The notes beneath the pieces were generated by a model that was given only the letters and a program-made list of their open reading frames with translations, was not told the origin of the DNA and did no database searches. A stretch of DNA of 64,000 nt. It comes from Paractinoplanes brasiliensis (GTDB lineage Bacteria > Actinomycetota > Actinomycetes > Mycobacteriales > Micromonosporaceae). The stretch spans positions 4,446,001-4,510,000 of the forward strand of contig NZ_SNWR01000001.1 in NCBI RefSeq assembly GCF_004362215.1. Direction: 5' to 3'. Both the position numbers and the translations under genes were made by a program. Shown here in pieces: positions 34,146 to 43,085 of this stretch (positions within the stretch are counted from its first letter, which is position 1; the number at the start of each line of letters is the position of its first letter).

Positions 34146-34526
34146 GTGTCCACGAGCAATGTCCTGGCGCAGATCATCGGCGAGCAGCAACGACGTCAGT
34201 CGGCGCCCCCGGCGGCCGACGACATGTCCGCGATCATCGCGGCGGCTCAGGTCGAGGCCGGCCCTCCGCTGAAGATCCGCCGATACCTTGCCGAGGACGG
34301 CCCGGCGTTCTGGCGCTGGGACTGCGCGCACTGCGGCGAGTACGGCGGTGGGCGGCACCACTCGGACGCGATCAACCGCGCCACCCGGCACTGCACCGAG
34401 CACCCGGAGCACCGGTCGTCGCTGCTCCCGCCGCTGCTGTGCCGCCAACGGGACACCTACATGCCGCAGCACCCGATGCTGTTCGCGGTGGACGACGACC
34501 CGCCGCCCCCGCCGCTCGCCATCTGA
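34146..34526 (+). CDS. small protein with possible zinc-binding motif
   Basis: A 126-residue protein. AGGAGGT is 6 bases before GTG 34146, which decides this start, although an in-frame ATG at 34095 adds 17 residues. The middle part has WRWDCAHCGEYGGG and RHCTEHPEH, a Cys/His set resembling a zinc finger. A proline run ends the protein. Function unknown. Confidence 0.6.
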   Translation: MSTSNVLAQIIGEQQRRQSAPPAADDMSAIIAAAQVEAGPPLKIRRYLAEDGPAFWRWDCAHCGEYGGGRHHSDAINRATRHCTEHPEHRSSLLPPLLCRQRDTYMPQHPMLFAVDDDPPPPPLAI

Positions 34527-34529
34527 GGC

Positions 34530-34709
34530 CTACGGGCGCGTGTCGCCCTGGCCGGTGCGCTTCTGCGCCTCGTCGACGGCCCGGTCGATGTGTGCGCTGT
34601 GCTTGTGGCCGGTGCGCTTGTCGACCTCGTCGCCGATCTTCTCGAGGGCCTGATCGACCTTTTCGTCGTTGGAGTCCAGGAAGTCCTTGGCCTTGTCCAG
34701 GAAACTCAT
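34530..34709 (-). CDS. antitoxin-like small protein (Rv0909/MT0933 family)
   Basis: A 59-residue charged helical protein, MSFLDKAKDFLDSND to a GQGDTRP tail, with the KxxD.xxEK-IGDxVDK pattern of the Rv0909/MT0933 'antitoxin' family. No partner toxin gene is adjacent. Its ATG overlaps the malQ stop (ATGA), so it is co-translated with malQ, an odd pairing. Confidence 0.6.
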   Translation of the reverse strand: MSFLDKAKDFLDSNDEKVDQALEKIGDEVDKRTGHKHSAHIDRAVDEAQKRTGQGDTRP

Positions 34710-36646
34710 CGGTGCGCCTTCCGTTCGGCGAGGATCGCGGCGATGGTACGGACGCGCGGGTCCTCGGCTATCTGCTCGAGACCGGCGGCCAACGGCATCC
34801 GCCAGTTCGGGTACTCGTTCATAGTGCCGGGAAGGTTGGGCTGCGCGAGCTCGCCCAGCACGTCGTACAGCGATGCGGTGACAAATCGGCACGGCGTACG
34901 GGCCAGGAACTCGTGCATCCCGACGATGATCTCGTCGTCCGAGGCGTCCTCGCCGATCAGGCCGTCGCCCCGCAGGACGGCCACCAGCGCGTCGCGGTCG
35001 GCCCGGGCGTTGCGGCGTTCCTCCTCGACCGGCCCGGTCAGCTGGCCCAGCTCGGCGCGCACCTTCACCTGCTCGCCGGTGAGGAAGCCGGCCGCGGTCG
35101 GCAGGTCGTGGGTCGACACCGAGGCCAGCGCGTTGCGCGGATAGTCCTCGGCCGGCACGAACGGCTGCTCGTCCTCCGCCCACTCGCGCGTGAAATAGAG
35201 CACGGCCGAGCCGAGCATGTTCATGCGCTCCAGCGTCTCGGTGACCTCGGGCTGCACCGTGCCCAGGTCCTCGCCGATCACCACGGCCCCGGCCCGCCGT
35301 GCCTCCAGCGCCAGGATGCCCAGCATCGCCTCGGGGTCGTAGTGCACGTACGTTCCTTCGGCGGGGCCCATGCCCGGCGGCACCCACCACAGCCGCCACA
35401 GGCCGGCCACGTGGTCGACACGCAGACCGCCCGCGTGCCGGAAGATCCGCCGCAGCATGTCGCGGTAGGCCGCGTACCCGGTCTCGATCAGCCGGTCAGG
35501 CCGCCACGCGGCGAGCCCCCAGTCCTGGCCGAGCTGGTTGAACGCGTCCGGCGGGGCGCCCGTGTGCACACCCGCGGCCAGCACGTCCTGCAGCAGCCAG
35601 CCGTCAGCGCCGTTGGGGTCGATGCCCACCGCCAGGTCGTGCACCACCCCGACCGGCATGCCGCCCTCGCGGGCCGCCTCGTTGGCCGCCTCCAGCTGCG
35701 CGCCGAGCAGCCGCTGGAGCCAGGCGTGGTAGGCGACCCGGTCGCTGGTGAACGCGCGGACCGCGGGCGAGTCGGGCCGGCGCAGCTCCTCGGGCCACTC
35801 CGTCCAGTTCGGGCCGTGCCGCTCGGCCAGCGCGCAGAACCGCGCGAAGTCGGTCAGACCCGGATCGGATTCCAGGTCGACCTCGCCCGCCAGCGGCCAG
35901 AGCAGGTCGAGCGCCGCCCGTTTGGCCTGCCAGACCGCGCTGTAGTCGATCAGGCCGTCGGCCGTCGGCGCGGGTTTGAGCCGGTCGACCGCCGTGCGCA
36001 GCTCCGGATCGGCCCGGCGGTACTCGTCGGTGTCGGCGATCCGCAGGTAGAGCGGGTTGGCGAAGCGGCGGCTGGACGGCGAGTACGGCGAGGCGGGCAC
36101 CGGCAGCGTCGGGGTGATCGCGTGCAGCGGGTTGAGCAGCACCAGCCCCGGCCGGCCCGAGACGGTCAGGAACTCGCGCAGGTCGCCGAGGTCGCCCATG
36201 CCCCATGAGCGCTCCGAGTGCAGCGCGTACAGCTGCAGCATCCAGCCCCACGTCTGCGGCGGCTCGGGCAGCTCGACCGGCACCACGACCAGCGTGATGT
36301 CCTGCTCGCCGGCGTGCAGCCGGTGCCAGCCGAGCGGCAGGTCGTCCGGCACCTCGGTGACCTCGCGCGCCGTGCCGTCCTCGAGCGTGATCGTGGCGGG
36401 ACCGGGCAAATCGCGTGAGCTGCCCTCGCGCACGACCACGGTGCCCGGCATCAGACCGAGAGCCTTCCTTTCCCGTACGGCGGAAAGCTCCTCCCGGATC
36501 GCCGAGGGGCTGGTCGCGTCGACGCCCAGGAGACCAAGAACCCCCACCACCGACTCGTCGGCGACGTCCTTGCGCTCGCGGTGCCAGTCCTCGTACCAGG
36601 TGGCCACCCCGTGTGCCGCCGCCAGTTCCGCCAGTTCGGCGTCCAT
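34706..36646 (-). CDS. malQ: 4-alpha-glucanotransferase (amylomaltase)
   Basis: A 646-residue GH77 disproportionating enzyme, normal length for actinobacterial MalQ with its N-terminal extension. Motifs include LRVDHVAGLWRLWW (nucleophile region), VIGEDLGTVQPEV (acid/base region) and STHDLPTAAGF. It moves glucan segments in maltodextrin and glycogen metabolism. It is the first gene of a two-gene unit with the small antitoxin-like gene. Confidence 0.9.
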   Translation of the reverse strand: MDAELAELAAAHGVATWYEDWHRERKDVADESVVGVLGLLGVDATSPSAIREELSAVRERKALGLMPGTVVVREGSSRDLPGPATITLEDGTAREVTEVPDDLPLGWHRLHAGEQDITLVVVPVELPEPPQTWGWMLQLYALHSERSWGMGDLGDLREFLTVSGRPGLVLLNPLHAITPTLPVPASPYSPSSRRFANPLYLRIADTDEYRRADPELRTAVDRLKPAPTADGLIDYSAVWQAKRAALDLLWPLAGEVDLESDPGLTDFARFCALAERHGPNWTEWPEELRRPDSPAVRAFTSDRVAYHAWLQRLLGAQLEAANEAAREGGMPVGVVHDLAVGIDPNGADGWLLQDVLAAGVHTGAPPDAFNQLGQDWGLAAWRPDRLIETGYAAYRDMLRRIFRHAGGLRVDHVAGLWRLWWVPPGMGPAEGTYVHYDPEAMLGILALEARRAGAVVIGEDLGTVQPEVTETLERMNMLGSAVLYFTREWAEDEQPFVPAEDYPRNALASVSTHDLPTAAGFLTGEQVKVRAELGQLTGPVEEERRNARADRDALVAVLRGDGLIGEDASDDEIIVGMHEFLARTPCRFVTASLYDVLGELAQPNLPGTMNEYPNWRMPLAAGLEQIAEDPRVRTIAAILAERKAHR

Positions 36647-36743
36647 CCGGCCTCCCTCTCGTTTCGCTGCCGCTGCTCATACCCTGCCCGATCCGGGGTA
36701 GTCGTGGGGGCGGACGTTGCGGGAATCGGTCAGGATGGAACAC

Positions 36744-36995
36744 ATGTCTGCAGCAATGAAACTCTGGTCCCGCCTGGTCGCCACCGTCACCGGGGCGACG
36801 CTGGCCCTGGTCGTGCCGGCGCACGCGTGGGCCGCGAGCACCGGTGTGACGGACATCGCGGTCGAGGCGGCGCGTTCCCGGCGGCGCGGCGGTTTCGGGT
36901 TCTTCGGCCTGTTCGGCGCCCTGTGCTGCCTGTTCGTGGTGGCGGCCATCGTGCTCGCGGTCGTGATGGTGGGCCGCAACCGCAGGCGGAAGTAG
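36744..36995 (+). CDS. small membrane protein
   Basis: An 83-residue protein with an N-terminal signal segment ending near AHAWAAS, a basic stretch (ARSRRRGG), and a C-terminal hydrophobic helix (FFGLFGALCCLFVVAAIVLA) before RRRK. Start ATG 36744 is preferred; in-frame TTG 36717 and ATG 36735 exist. Function unknown. Confidence 0.6.
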   Translation: MSAAMKLWSRLVATVTGATLALVVPAHAWAASTGVTDIAVEAARSRRRGGFGFFGLFGALCCLFVVAAIVLAVVMVGRNRRRK

Positions 36996-37047
36996 GGCTT
37001 TCCCCGAATCCCGGTGATCATGGCGGGTCGCGACCTAGCTTTGACGG

Positions 37048-38289
37048 ATGCGGATCCGGGCCCACCACGTCAGGACGGCCGCTCTCAGCACCGGGATCGC
37101 CGCCACGCTCTGTGTTCCGCTCGCCGTCTCGGTGGCGGCCGGCGCCGGCAACACCGTGCTGATCTCCCGGGGCCGTCCGGCGGTCGCGTCGTCGATCACC
37201 GGCGGTGAGGTCGCGGCGCGGGCCAACGACGCCAGCACGGTCACCCGCTGGGCCAGCGCCGCCGGGCCGGGCACGCAGTGGGTGCGCATCGACCTGGGCT
37301 CGGCGCAGCGGATCGACCGGGTACGCCTGAGCTGGGGGAGCGCGTACGCCAAGACGTACCGTCTGCAGGTGTCGGGCGACGGCTCGAACTGGACCGATCT
37401 GTACTCCACCCGCGCCGGCAACGGCGAGTCCGACGACCTCAAGCGGCTCAACGGCACCGGTCGCTACCTGCGGGTGCTCGCCACGCAGCGGGCCCGGACG
37501 AGCGGGGGCTACGCGCTCTCCGACGTACGGGTCTACGGGCCCGCGTCCAAAGCTCTGCCCGCCGCCGCCCCGGCAACCGGCTCGCTCGCCTCGGGGCTGG
37601 AGGACGGCCGCAAGAAGGAACGGGCGATGCAGTTGATCTCGAGCGCCGAGAACTCGACGCTGGCCTGGCGGCGGCAGTTCTCGTACATCGAGGACATCGG
37701 CGACGGGCGCGGCTACACGGCCGGGATCGTGGGCTTCACCTCTGGGACGTCCGACATGCTGGCGGTGGTCGCCGAGTACACGCGCCGCAAACCCGGCAAC
37801 GTGCTGGCCAAGTTCCTGCCGGCGCTGCGGGCGGTCAACGGCTCCGACTCGCACGCCGGGCTCGACCCGGGCTTCCCGGCCGCCTGGCGCGCCGCTGCCG
37901 CGGATCCCGTGTTCCAGCGGGTGCAGGAGGACGCGCGAGACACGTACTACTTCAAACCGGCTCTCCGGTTCGCCCGTGGTGACGGCCTGCGGGCGCTCGG
38001 CCAGTTCGCCTACTTCGACGCGGCCGTGATGCACGGCGTCTCGGGCATGCGGGCCATCCGCGCGGCGGCGATGCGTACGGCCAGGACACCGGCACAGGGC
38101 GGCGACGAACCGGCCTATCTGAACGCGTTCCTCAACGCCCGGGTGGCCGAGATGCGCACCGAGGAGGCGCACTCCGACGTGACCCGCGTCGAGACGGCTC
38201 AGCGGCTCTTCCTGCGGCGCAGCAACCTCGACCTGACGGCGCCGCTGAACTGGCGCGTCTACGGCGACGCCTACCGCATCGCGTCCTGA
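37048..38289 (+). CDS. GH46 chitosanase with N-terminal F5/8-type carbohydrate-binding domain
   Basis: A 413-residue exported enzyme. A signal peptide (to about residue 33) precedes an F5/8C discoidin-like CBM (about 40-165, DASTVTRWAS ... WVRIDLGS) and a GH46 domain (about 185-413). Catalytic Glu201 (ISSAEN) and Asp219 (EDIGDGRGYTAG) are 18 residues apart, as in the characterised Streptomyces enzyme. It hydrolyses chitosan outside the cell. It is convergent with a GH16-like gene that carries a chitin-binding-type module. Confidence 0.92.
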   Translation: MRIRAHHVRTAALSTGIAATLCVPLAVSVAAGAGNTVLISRGRPAVASSITGGEVAARANDASTVTRWASAAGPGTQWVRIDLGSAQRIDRVRLSWGSAYAKTYRLQVSGDGSNWTDLYSTRAGNGESDDLKRLNGTGRYLRVLATQRARTSGGYALSDVRVYGPASKALPAAAPATGSLASGLEDGRKKERAMQLISSAENSTLAWRRQFSYIEDIGDGRGYTAGIVGFTSGTSDMLAVVAEYTRRKPGNVLAKFLPALRAVNGSDSHAGLDPGFPAAWRAAAADPVFQRVQEDARDTYYFKPALRFARGDGLRALGQFAYFDAAVMHGVSGMRAIRAAAMRTARTPAQGGDEPAYLNAFLNARVAEMRTEEAHSDVTRVETAQRLFLRRSNLDLTAPLNWRVYGDAYRIAS

Positions 38290-38292
38290 GGA

Positions 38293-39174
38293 CTAGAGCT
38301 TGGTGAACAGGGCGGGAAGGGCCGACGGCTCCCACCCGGGCAGCGCGGTGTGCGCCTCCTTGACCTGGTAGGTCGCGCCCTCGAAGGTCACCCTGTCGCC
38401 GGCCTCGTAATCGGTGAAGGCCTTCCAGGCCGCGGGCTTGGCCGGCGGGGTGGTCGTCGGCGCTGTGGTCGGCCTGGCCGGCGGGGTGGTCGCCGGTGGC
38501 GTGGTGGGCGTCGCCGACGGGGTTGTGGGGGCCGGCATCGGCTTCGAGCCCGCGGTCACCCTGACGAAGTCGACCTCCATGCGGCCCGGCCGCCGCCCGT
38601 CGGTGGCCAGGTTGAGCACCAGCGCGATCGGCAGCCCCGGCTCCTCCGGCGTCAGCTTCAGGCTCGGCCGGCCGTCCACCGACCAGATCACGGCCTCGGG
38701 CGACCAGTCGATCACGTACGTGTGGAAGTCGCGGCCCGAGGTCGGATCGGCGTCCTTGTCGAGCACCTCGACCTGGCCGCGCAGCACCCGGCCGTACTTG
38801 TCGACGGCGCCGAACGCCCGCCACGGCCCTTCCGCGCGCCGCACCTTGATCCGCGCCTCGGCGTGCCCGTACGGTTCGGCGAACGCCTTGCGGGTGATGG
38901 CCAGACGCTCCACGACGAGGTTGCCGTCGCCGTCCAGCCGGCCGTGCCGCGCCTCGCCGTCGAGAACCCAGCGGGACGGGTCGAGGCCCGCCCCGCGCTC
39001 ACCGCGGAAGTTGTCGGCGAAGACCGGACGATGCTCGGCCGCCACCGCGACATCGCCCTGACCGGTGAAGAAGATCGCGCTCGCCAGGCCCGCCGACGCG
39101 ACGCCGAGTGCAGCGAGCGCACGCGGCCTGATCAGCCACTTCGACGAACCGGAACGGTGCCGGGCCTCGCTCAC
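38293..39174 (-). CDS. GH16-fold protein with altered active site and CBM5/12
   Basis: A 293-residue exported protein, GTG 39174 with GGGGGC upstream and an N-terminal signal segment. The GH16 fold is clear (YGHAEARIKVRRAEGPW; FHTYVIDWSPEAVIW; LALVLNLATDG-like end), but the active-site strand, normally GEIDIMEY, reads GQVEVLDK (residues 133-140): the nucleophile Glu is Gln134, the Asp is Glu136 and the acid/base Glu is Asp139. A Thr/Pro linker and a CBM5/12 module (WKAFTDYEAGDRVTFEG) follow. It may bind glycans without hydrolysis, or use an altered mechanism. Confidence 0.75.
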   Translation of the reverse strand: MSEARHRSGSSKWLIRPRALAALGVASAGLASAIFFTGQGDVAVAAEHRPVFADNFRGERGAGLDPSRWVLDGEARHGRLDGDGNLVVERLAITRKAFAEPYGHAEARIKVRRAEGPWRAFGAVDKYGRVLRGQVEVLDKDADPTSGRDFHTYVIDWSPEAVIWSVDGRPSLKLTPEEPGLPIALVLNLATDGRRPGRMEVDFVRVTAGSKPMPAPTTPSATPTTPPATTPPARPTTAPTTTPPAKPAAWKAFTDYEAGDRVTFEGATYQVKEAHTALPGWEPSALPALFTKL

Positions 39175-39248
39175 CTTTGCCCCCTGTCGGTAACAGCAGG
39201 CACACCTTCGTAAAAGTGAGAGGTTCTCGCAAGATCGGGGCGGGAGAC

Positions 39249-39689
39249 TTAAGACTTGCTTAAAGAAGAGCGGCTCGACACCCGTACGGTCGTGCCTTTG
39301 TCGCCGGTGGTCAGCTGGAACGTGTCGGTCAGCTCCTCGGCCAGCCACAGCCCCCACCCGCCCGGCTGATCGGCCGGTGGGCGCACCGAGGGCTCCTGCC
39401 GGGCATCCCGCAGCCCGTGGCCGGAATCGCTCACCTCGCAGACCACTTCGCCGTCGGCCGACCACAGCGCGACCCGCCCCACGCCCCCGCCGTGGCGCAC
39501 GGCGTTGGTGAGCAACTCGTTGACCGCGACCACGAAATCGTCGAGCCGGTCACCGGCCAGGCCGGCCGCCTCGGCACAGGACGCGACGGAGTGCCGCAAG
39601 GCCGTGATGGCTTCGCGGTCGAACGTCTCGGACAGCAGAATCTCGGTACCGATGCCTTCGACCGTAGGCCACGGCTGATCTTCCCGCAG
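39249..39689 (-). CDS. RsbW-like ATP-binding regulator (start uncertain)
   Basis: A HATPase_c protein of the anti-sigma/serine-kinase group: VNELLTNAVRHGG is the N-box, VSDSGHGL the G1 box and GGWGLWLAEELTD the G2 region. The frame has no ATG, GTG or TTG near the expected N terminus; CTG 39689 is shown as a placeholder and TTG 39599 would cut the first strand. A sequence error or frameshift near 39690-39733, where another frame has ATG, is possible. It is divergent from the histidine kinase gene. Confidence 0.6.
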   Translation of the reverse strand: MREDQPWPTVEGIGTEILLSETFDREAITALRHSVASCAEAAGLAGDRLDDFVVAVNELLTNAVRHGGGVGRVALWSADGEVVCEVSDSGHGLRDARQEPSVRPPADQPGGWGLWLAEELTDTFQLTTGDKGTTVRVSSRSSLSKS

Positions 39690-39731
39690 GGTGGCCCCAC
39701 GGGTGGTGCGCCTCTGTGGGATCGTCGCCCC

Positions 39732-40868
39732 ATGCCGGACGCACGAAACAGTGGGCTCGAGGCGCCGCTGTGGCGGGCGATCGCGGTCTATCGCATCGCC
39801 GCCCTGACCTACGCGACGATCCTGGTCGTCAGCAACATCAGCTACTACAAGCGGCCGGTTCTGGCCTGGCCGGTGCTCGCCGCGATGGCGGCGTGGACGA
39901 TCTTCACGACGTACGCGTACGCCGATCCGGCCCGCCGCCGCGCCCGGCTGCTGATCGCCGACATGGTGGTCGTGATGGCCGCGCTCACCGCCAGCATCGA
40001 GATCGTCGGCCGGGACGCGCTCGAGAGCGGCCGCCCCACGCTCGCGGTCGCCTGGCACGTCGCCCCCGTCCTGTGCTGCGCGGTGCGCTTCGGCCGCCGG
40101 GGCGGCATCGCGGCCGCCCTCGTCATGGGGGCCACCGACCTGCTCGTACGGGCTCATTACGACCAGGCCGCGCTGACCGGCTCGGTGCTGATGCTGCTGG
40201 CCGCGATCGCGGTCGGCTATCTCGTGCGCATCGCCGAGGTGGCCCAGGAGAGGCTGGAACGCGCGGTCGAGCTCGAGGCGGCCACCCGCGAACGGGAACG
40301 GCTCGCCCGCGACATCCACGACTCCGTGCTGCAGGTGCTGGCGCTGGTGAAACGCCGCGGGGCCGGGCTCGACGGCGAGGCCGGGGAACTGGCCCGGCTG
40401 GCCGGCGAGCAGGAGGCCGCGCTGCGCAACCTGGTGGCGGGCCGGCAGGTCGCGGTCGACCCGGTCGCCGACGAGCTCGACCTGATGGCCCTGCTGCACC
40501 CGTACGCGTCGCCCGACGTCACCGTCTCGGGCCCGGCCGGCGCTGTCCGGCTGCCCGCGCACACGGCCCGCGAGCTGCGTGGCGCCGTGGCCGCCGCGCT
40601 CGACAACGTGACGCGCCACTGCGACCCCGGTACGAAAGTGTACCTCTTCGTCGAGGACGACCCGGACGAGGTGGTGGTGACCGTCCGCGACGACGGCTGC
40701 GGCATCGCGGACGACCGGCTGGCTCAGGCCGAGGCGCAGGGCCGGCTCGGGGTCGCCCAGTCGATCCGCGGGCGCATCGCCGACCTCGGCGGCCGGGTAC
40801 AGATCGTCTCCGCGCCGGGCGAGGGCACCGAGGTCGAGATGACCGTGCCGCGCGTCCCGATATCGTGA
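39732..40868 (+). CDS. sensor histidine kinase, NarL/DesK type
   Basis: A 378-residue kinase. Five or six membrane helices (about residues 15-165) form the input; a coiled stretch leads to the HisKA_3 dimerisation helix ERLARDIHDSVLQVLALV with the phospho-His, and a HATPase domain (LDNVTRH; VRDDGCGI; GLGV-like RLGVAQS). The response regulator follows directly. Input signal unknown. ATG 39732 is used; the frame upstream is antisense to the RsbW-like gene. Confidence 0.85.
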   Translation: MPDARNSGLEAPLWRAIAVYRIAALTYATILVVSNISYYKRPVLAWPVLAAMAAWTIFTTYAYADPARRRARLLIADMVVVMAALTASIEIVGRDALESGRPTLAVAWHVAPVLCCAVRFGRRGGIAAALVMGATDLLVRAHYDQAALTGSVLMLLAAIAVGYLVRIAEVAQERLERAVELEAATRERERLARDIHDSVLQVLALVKRRGAGLDGEAGELARLAGEQEAALRNLVAGRQVAVDPVADELDLMALLHPYASPDVTVSGPAGAVRLPAHTARELRGAVAAALDNVTRHCDPGTKVYLFVEDDPDEVVVTVRDDGCGIADDRLAQAEAQGRLGVAQSIRGRIADLGGRVQIVSAPGEGTEVEMTVPRVPIS

Positions 40869-40873
40869 CGGGC

Positions 40874-41527
40874 ATGACGGCAGCGATCCGGGTGATGGTG
40901 GTCGACGACCACCCGATGTGGCGCGACGGCGTCAGCCGCGACCTGGCCGCGGCGGGCTACGACGTCGTGGCGACCAGCGGCGAGGGCAAACAGGCCGTAC
41001 GCATCGCGGCCGCCGCCCGCCCCGACGTGGTCATCCTCGACCTGCAGCTCCCCGACGTCTCCGGCGTCGAGGTCATCAACGGCCTGCAGAGCGAGGTGCC
41101 GGGCGTACGGGTCCTGATGCTCTCGGCCAGCGGCGAGCAGCAGGACGTGCTGGACGCCATGAAGGCCGGCGCCACGGGTTACCTGCTCAAGTCCGCCGCG
41201 CAGGCCGAGTTCCTCGACGCGGTGAGCCGCACCGCGGCCGGCGACACCGTCTTCACCCCCGGACTGGCCGGGCTGGTGCTGGGCGAGTTCCGGCGGCTCG
41301 CTGTCACCGGGCCGGCCGGGGCCGACGAGGCGACGCCGAAGCTCACCGAACGCGAGACCGAGGTGCTGCGTCTGGTGGCGAAGGGCCTGTCGTACAAGCA
41401 GATCGCCGAACGGCTCGTGCTGAGCCATCGCACGGTGCAGAACCATGTCCAGAACACGCTCGGCAAGCTTCAGCTGCACAACCGCGTGGAACTGACGAGG
41501 TACGCGCTGGAGAACGGCCTCGACTGA
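40874..41527 (+). CDS. LuxR/NarL family response regulator
   Basis: A 217-residue regulator. The receiver domain has the DD pair (VVDDHPM), phospho-acceptor Asp (ILDLQLPD) and KSA lysine (LLKSAAQ); a LuxR helix-turn-helix (LTERETEVLRLVAKGLSYKQIAERL) follows. It is 5 bases downstream of the kinase, so the two form a two-component system. A GTG at 40865 would overlap the kinase stop and is less likely. Confidence 0.88.
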   Translation: MTAAIRVMVVDDHPMWRDGVSRDLAAAGYDVVATSGEGKQAVRIAAAARPDVVILDLQLPDVSGVEVINGLQSEVPGVRVLMLSASGEQQDVLDAMKAGATGYLLKSAAQAEFLDAVSRTAAGDTVFTPGLAGLVLGEFRRLAVTGPAGADEATPKLTERETEVLRLVAKGLSYKQIAERLVLSHRTVQNHVQNTLGKLQLHNRVELTRYALENGLD

Positions 41528-42085
41528 CTACTCGTAGCGCGGGGGGTTGGTCTCGTGCATGGCCAGCTCCTCGGCGCTCGCGCCACCACCGGCCGCGCCC
41601 GCGTCGTAGGCCACGCTGTCGGGCTCGTCGTCGTAGCCGTAACCCTCGTCCGGCGCGACCAGGCGGCCCACCGTCTCCGGGTTCGCGTCGTCGAGCTGGC
41701 CGTCGTCGTAGAGCGACACCTGTGAGTCGGGATCCGAGGTCGGGCTCGGCCCCCACACGTCGGCGTCGAAGTTGCGCTGCTCGGAGCTGTCGACGGTCTC
41801 GTCATTGGGGTCGCGGCGGGGCGGGATCGCGTCCTCCGCGCCGAAGTCGGGTTCCTCCTGACGCAGCCGCCGGTCGAGCGACTCACCCTCGCGCTGCTCC
41901 TCGGCGGTGTCGCCGAAGCGGTTGGAGCCGCCCGGACCGACACCCGCGAGCGCCGCCGGGTCGGGACCGTCGGCCCAGCGTCCCGTTTCCACCTGGTCGT
42001 ACGCGGTCGAATCGTCATCCGCGGTGTCGGGCAGGCCGGAAGCCTCCGGGTCGGACACCTCGGCGGGGTAGTCGTTGTCTCGCAT
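41528..42085 (-). CDS. DUF5709 family acidic protein
   Basis: A 185-residue very acidic, probably disordered protein (DNDYPAEVSDPEASG; WGPSPTSDPDSQVSLYDD), matching the actinobacterial DUF5709 family in composition. No catalytic motif or membrane segment. It directly abuts, tail to tail, the response regulator. Confidence 0.7.
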   Translation of the reverse strand: MRDNDYPAEVSDPEASGLPDTADDDSTAYDQVETGRWADGPDPAALAGVGPGGSNRFGDTAEEQREGESLDRRLRQEEPDFGAEDAIPPRRDPNDETVDSSEQRNFDADVWGPSPTSDPDSQVSLYDDGQLDDANPETVGRLVAPDEGYGYDDEPDSVAYDAGAAGGGASAEELAMHETNPPRYE

Positions 42086-42094
42086 GACCGCAAT

Positions 42095-42877
42095 CTACCC
42101 GCGTACGGCGTTCCGCATGCTTGTCTCGTGCGCCTCGTTGCCGTCCGCCGACAGCAGCGCCCACACCGTCTTGCCGTCGTCCAGCCGCAGCGTGCCCCAA
42201 CGATCCGCCACCGAATCGATCAAGAGCATCCCCCTGCCCCCGTACGAGGTCGGTGGCACCGGGCTTCCCGAGAAGGTGGGCACGGACGTCGAACGGTCGC
42301 GCACCGCCACGCTCAGGCCGCTGCCGTGCGTCGCGACGAGCACAACCATGGGCGTACGGGCGTGGACGACGACGTTGTTGACCAGCTCGGTGACCACGAT
42401 GCACGCCGGGCCGGCCAGATCGGGCCTGTCCCAGCGCGCGCAGGCCTCGGTGATCAGCTCCCGGGCGCGGCGGGCGGCGCCCAGCGCGGGTTCGAGCTCG
42501 AGCGTGAACCGGTGGTCGAGGTCGGGCTTGCCCAGCGCGGTGGTCGCCTCGGGCACGCTCGGCCAGGTCGGCCAGCCGACACCGGGCCAGGCCTCGCCGC
42601 CGCGCGCGTCGCAGAGGATCAGATGCGCCCCCGGCCAGTCGGCGGTCTCGTCACGCAGCTCCCGCAGCACGGCCGCCGTCTCGGGAGCGGGCAGAGGGAG
42701 CTGGCCGACGTCGACCAGCACCGCCTCGGGCTGCTCGGCCAGCACGTCGAGCAGGGCCGTGCGCAGGGTCCGGGCGGCCTCGGCGTCCCGCAGCGCGGTG
42801 AGCCGGACCAGCGGGTACTCCGACCCGCGATCGACCAGGTGCCCTAGCTCGCTCGCCATGATCGCTCCATTGTGCAT
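42095..42877 (-). CDS. STAS plus HATPase regulatory protein
   Basis: A 260-residue protein with an N-terminal anti-sigma-antagonist-like (STAS) half (EAVLVDVGQLPLPAPETA) and a C-terminal HATPase half (VVTELVNNVVVHART; VRDRSTSVP; GGRGMLLIDSVADRWG). Such fusions in streptomycetes and relatives adjust partner-switching networks of sigma factors. The start ATG 42877 has a GGGGGC site; ATG 42859 is possible. It is 9 bases from the DUF5709 gene. Confidence 0.75.
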   Translation of the reverse strand: MHNGAIMASELGHLVDRGSEYPLVRLTALRDAEAARTLRTALLDVLAEQPEAVLVDVGQLPLPAPETAAVLRELRDETADWPGAHLILCDARGGEAWPGVGWPTWPSVPEATTALGKPDLDHRFTLELEPALGAARRARELITEACARWDRPDLAGPACIVVTELVNNVVVHARTPMVVLVATHGSGLSVAVRDRSTSVPTFSGSPVPPTSYGGRGMLLIDSVADRWGTLRLDDGKTVWALLSADGNEAHETSMRNAVRG

Positions 42878-43085
42878 AACGCGCCCCCTTTTCGCATTTC
42901 CCGCAGGGCTGGGAACCGGGACCGCCTTCCGCAGAGAGCCGTACGGAACTATTCGGGACATAACATCCCGGGGGTCATGGTCAGCATGTACCCGGGGCGG
43001 CATGACTCATACCTTTGCGGCCCGGGAAATGCCCGGCTTGACCGGGAACTTGCACGTTCCGGTTTTCCTGAGCGGTCGTGTGTGC

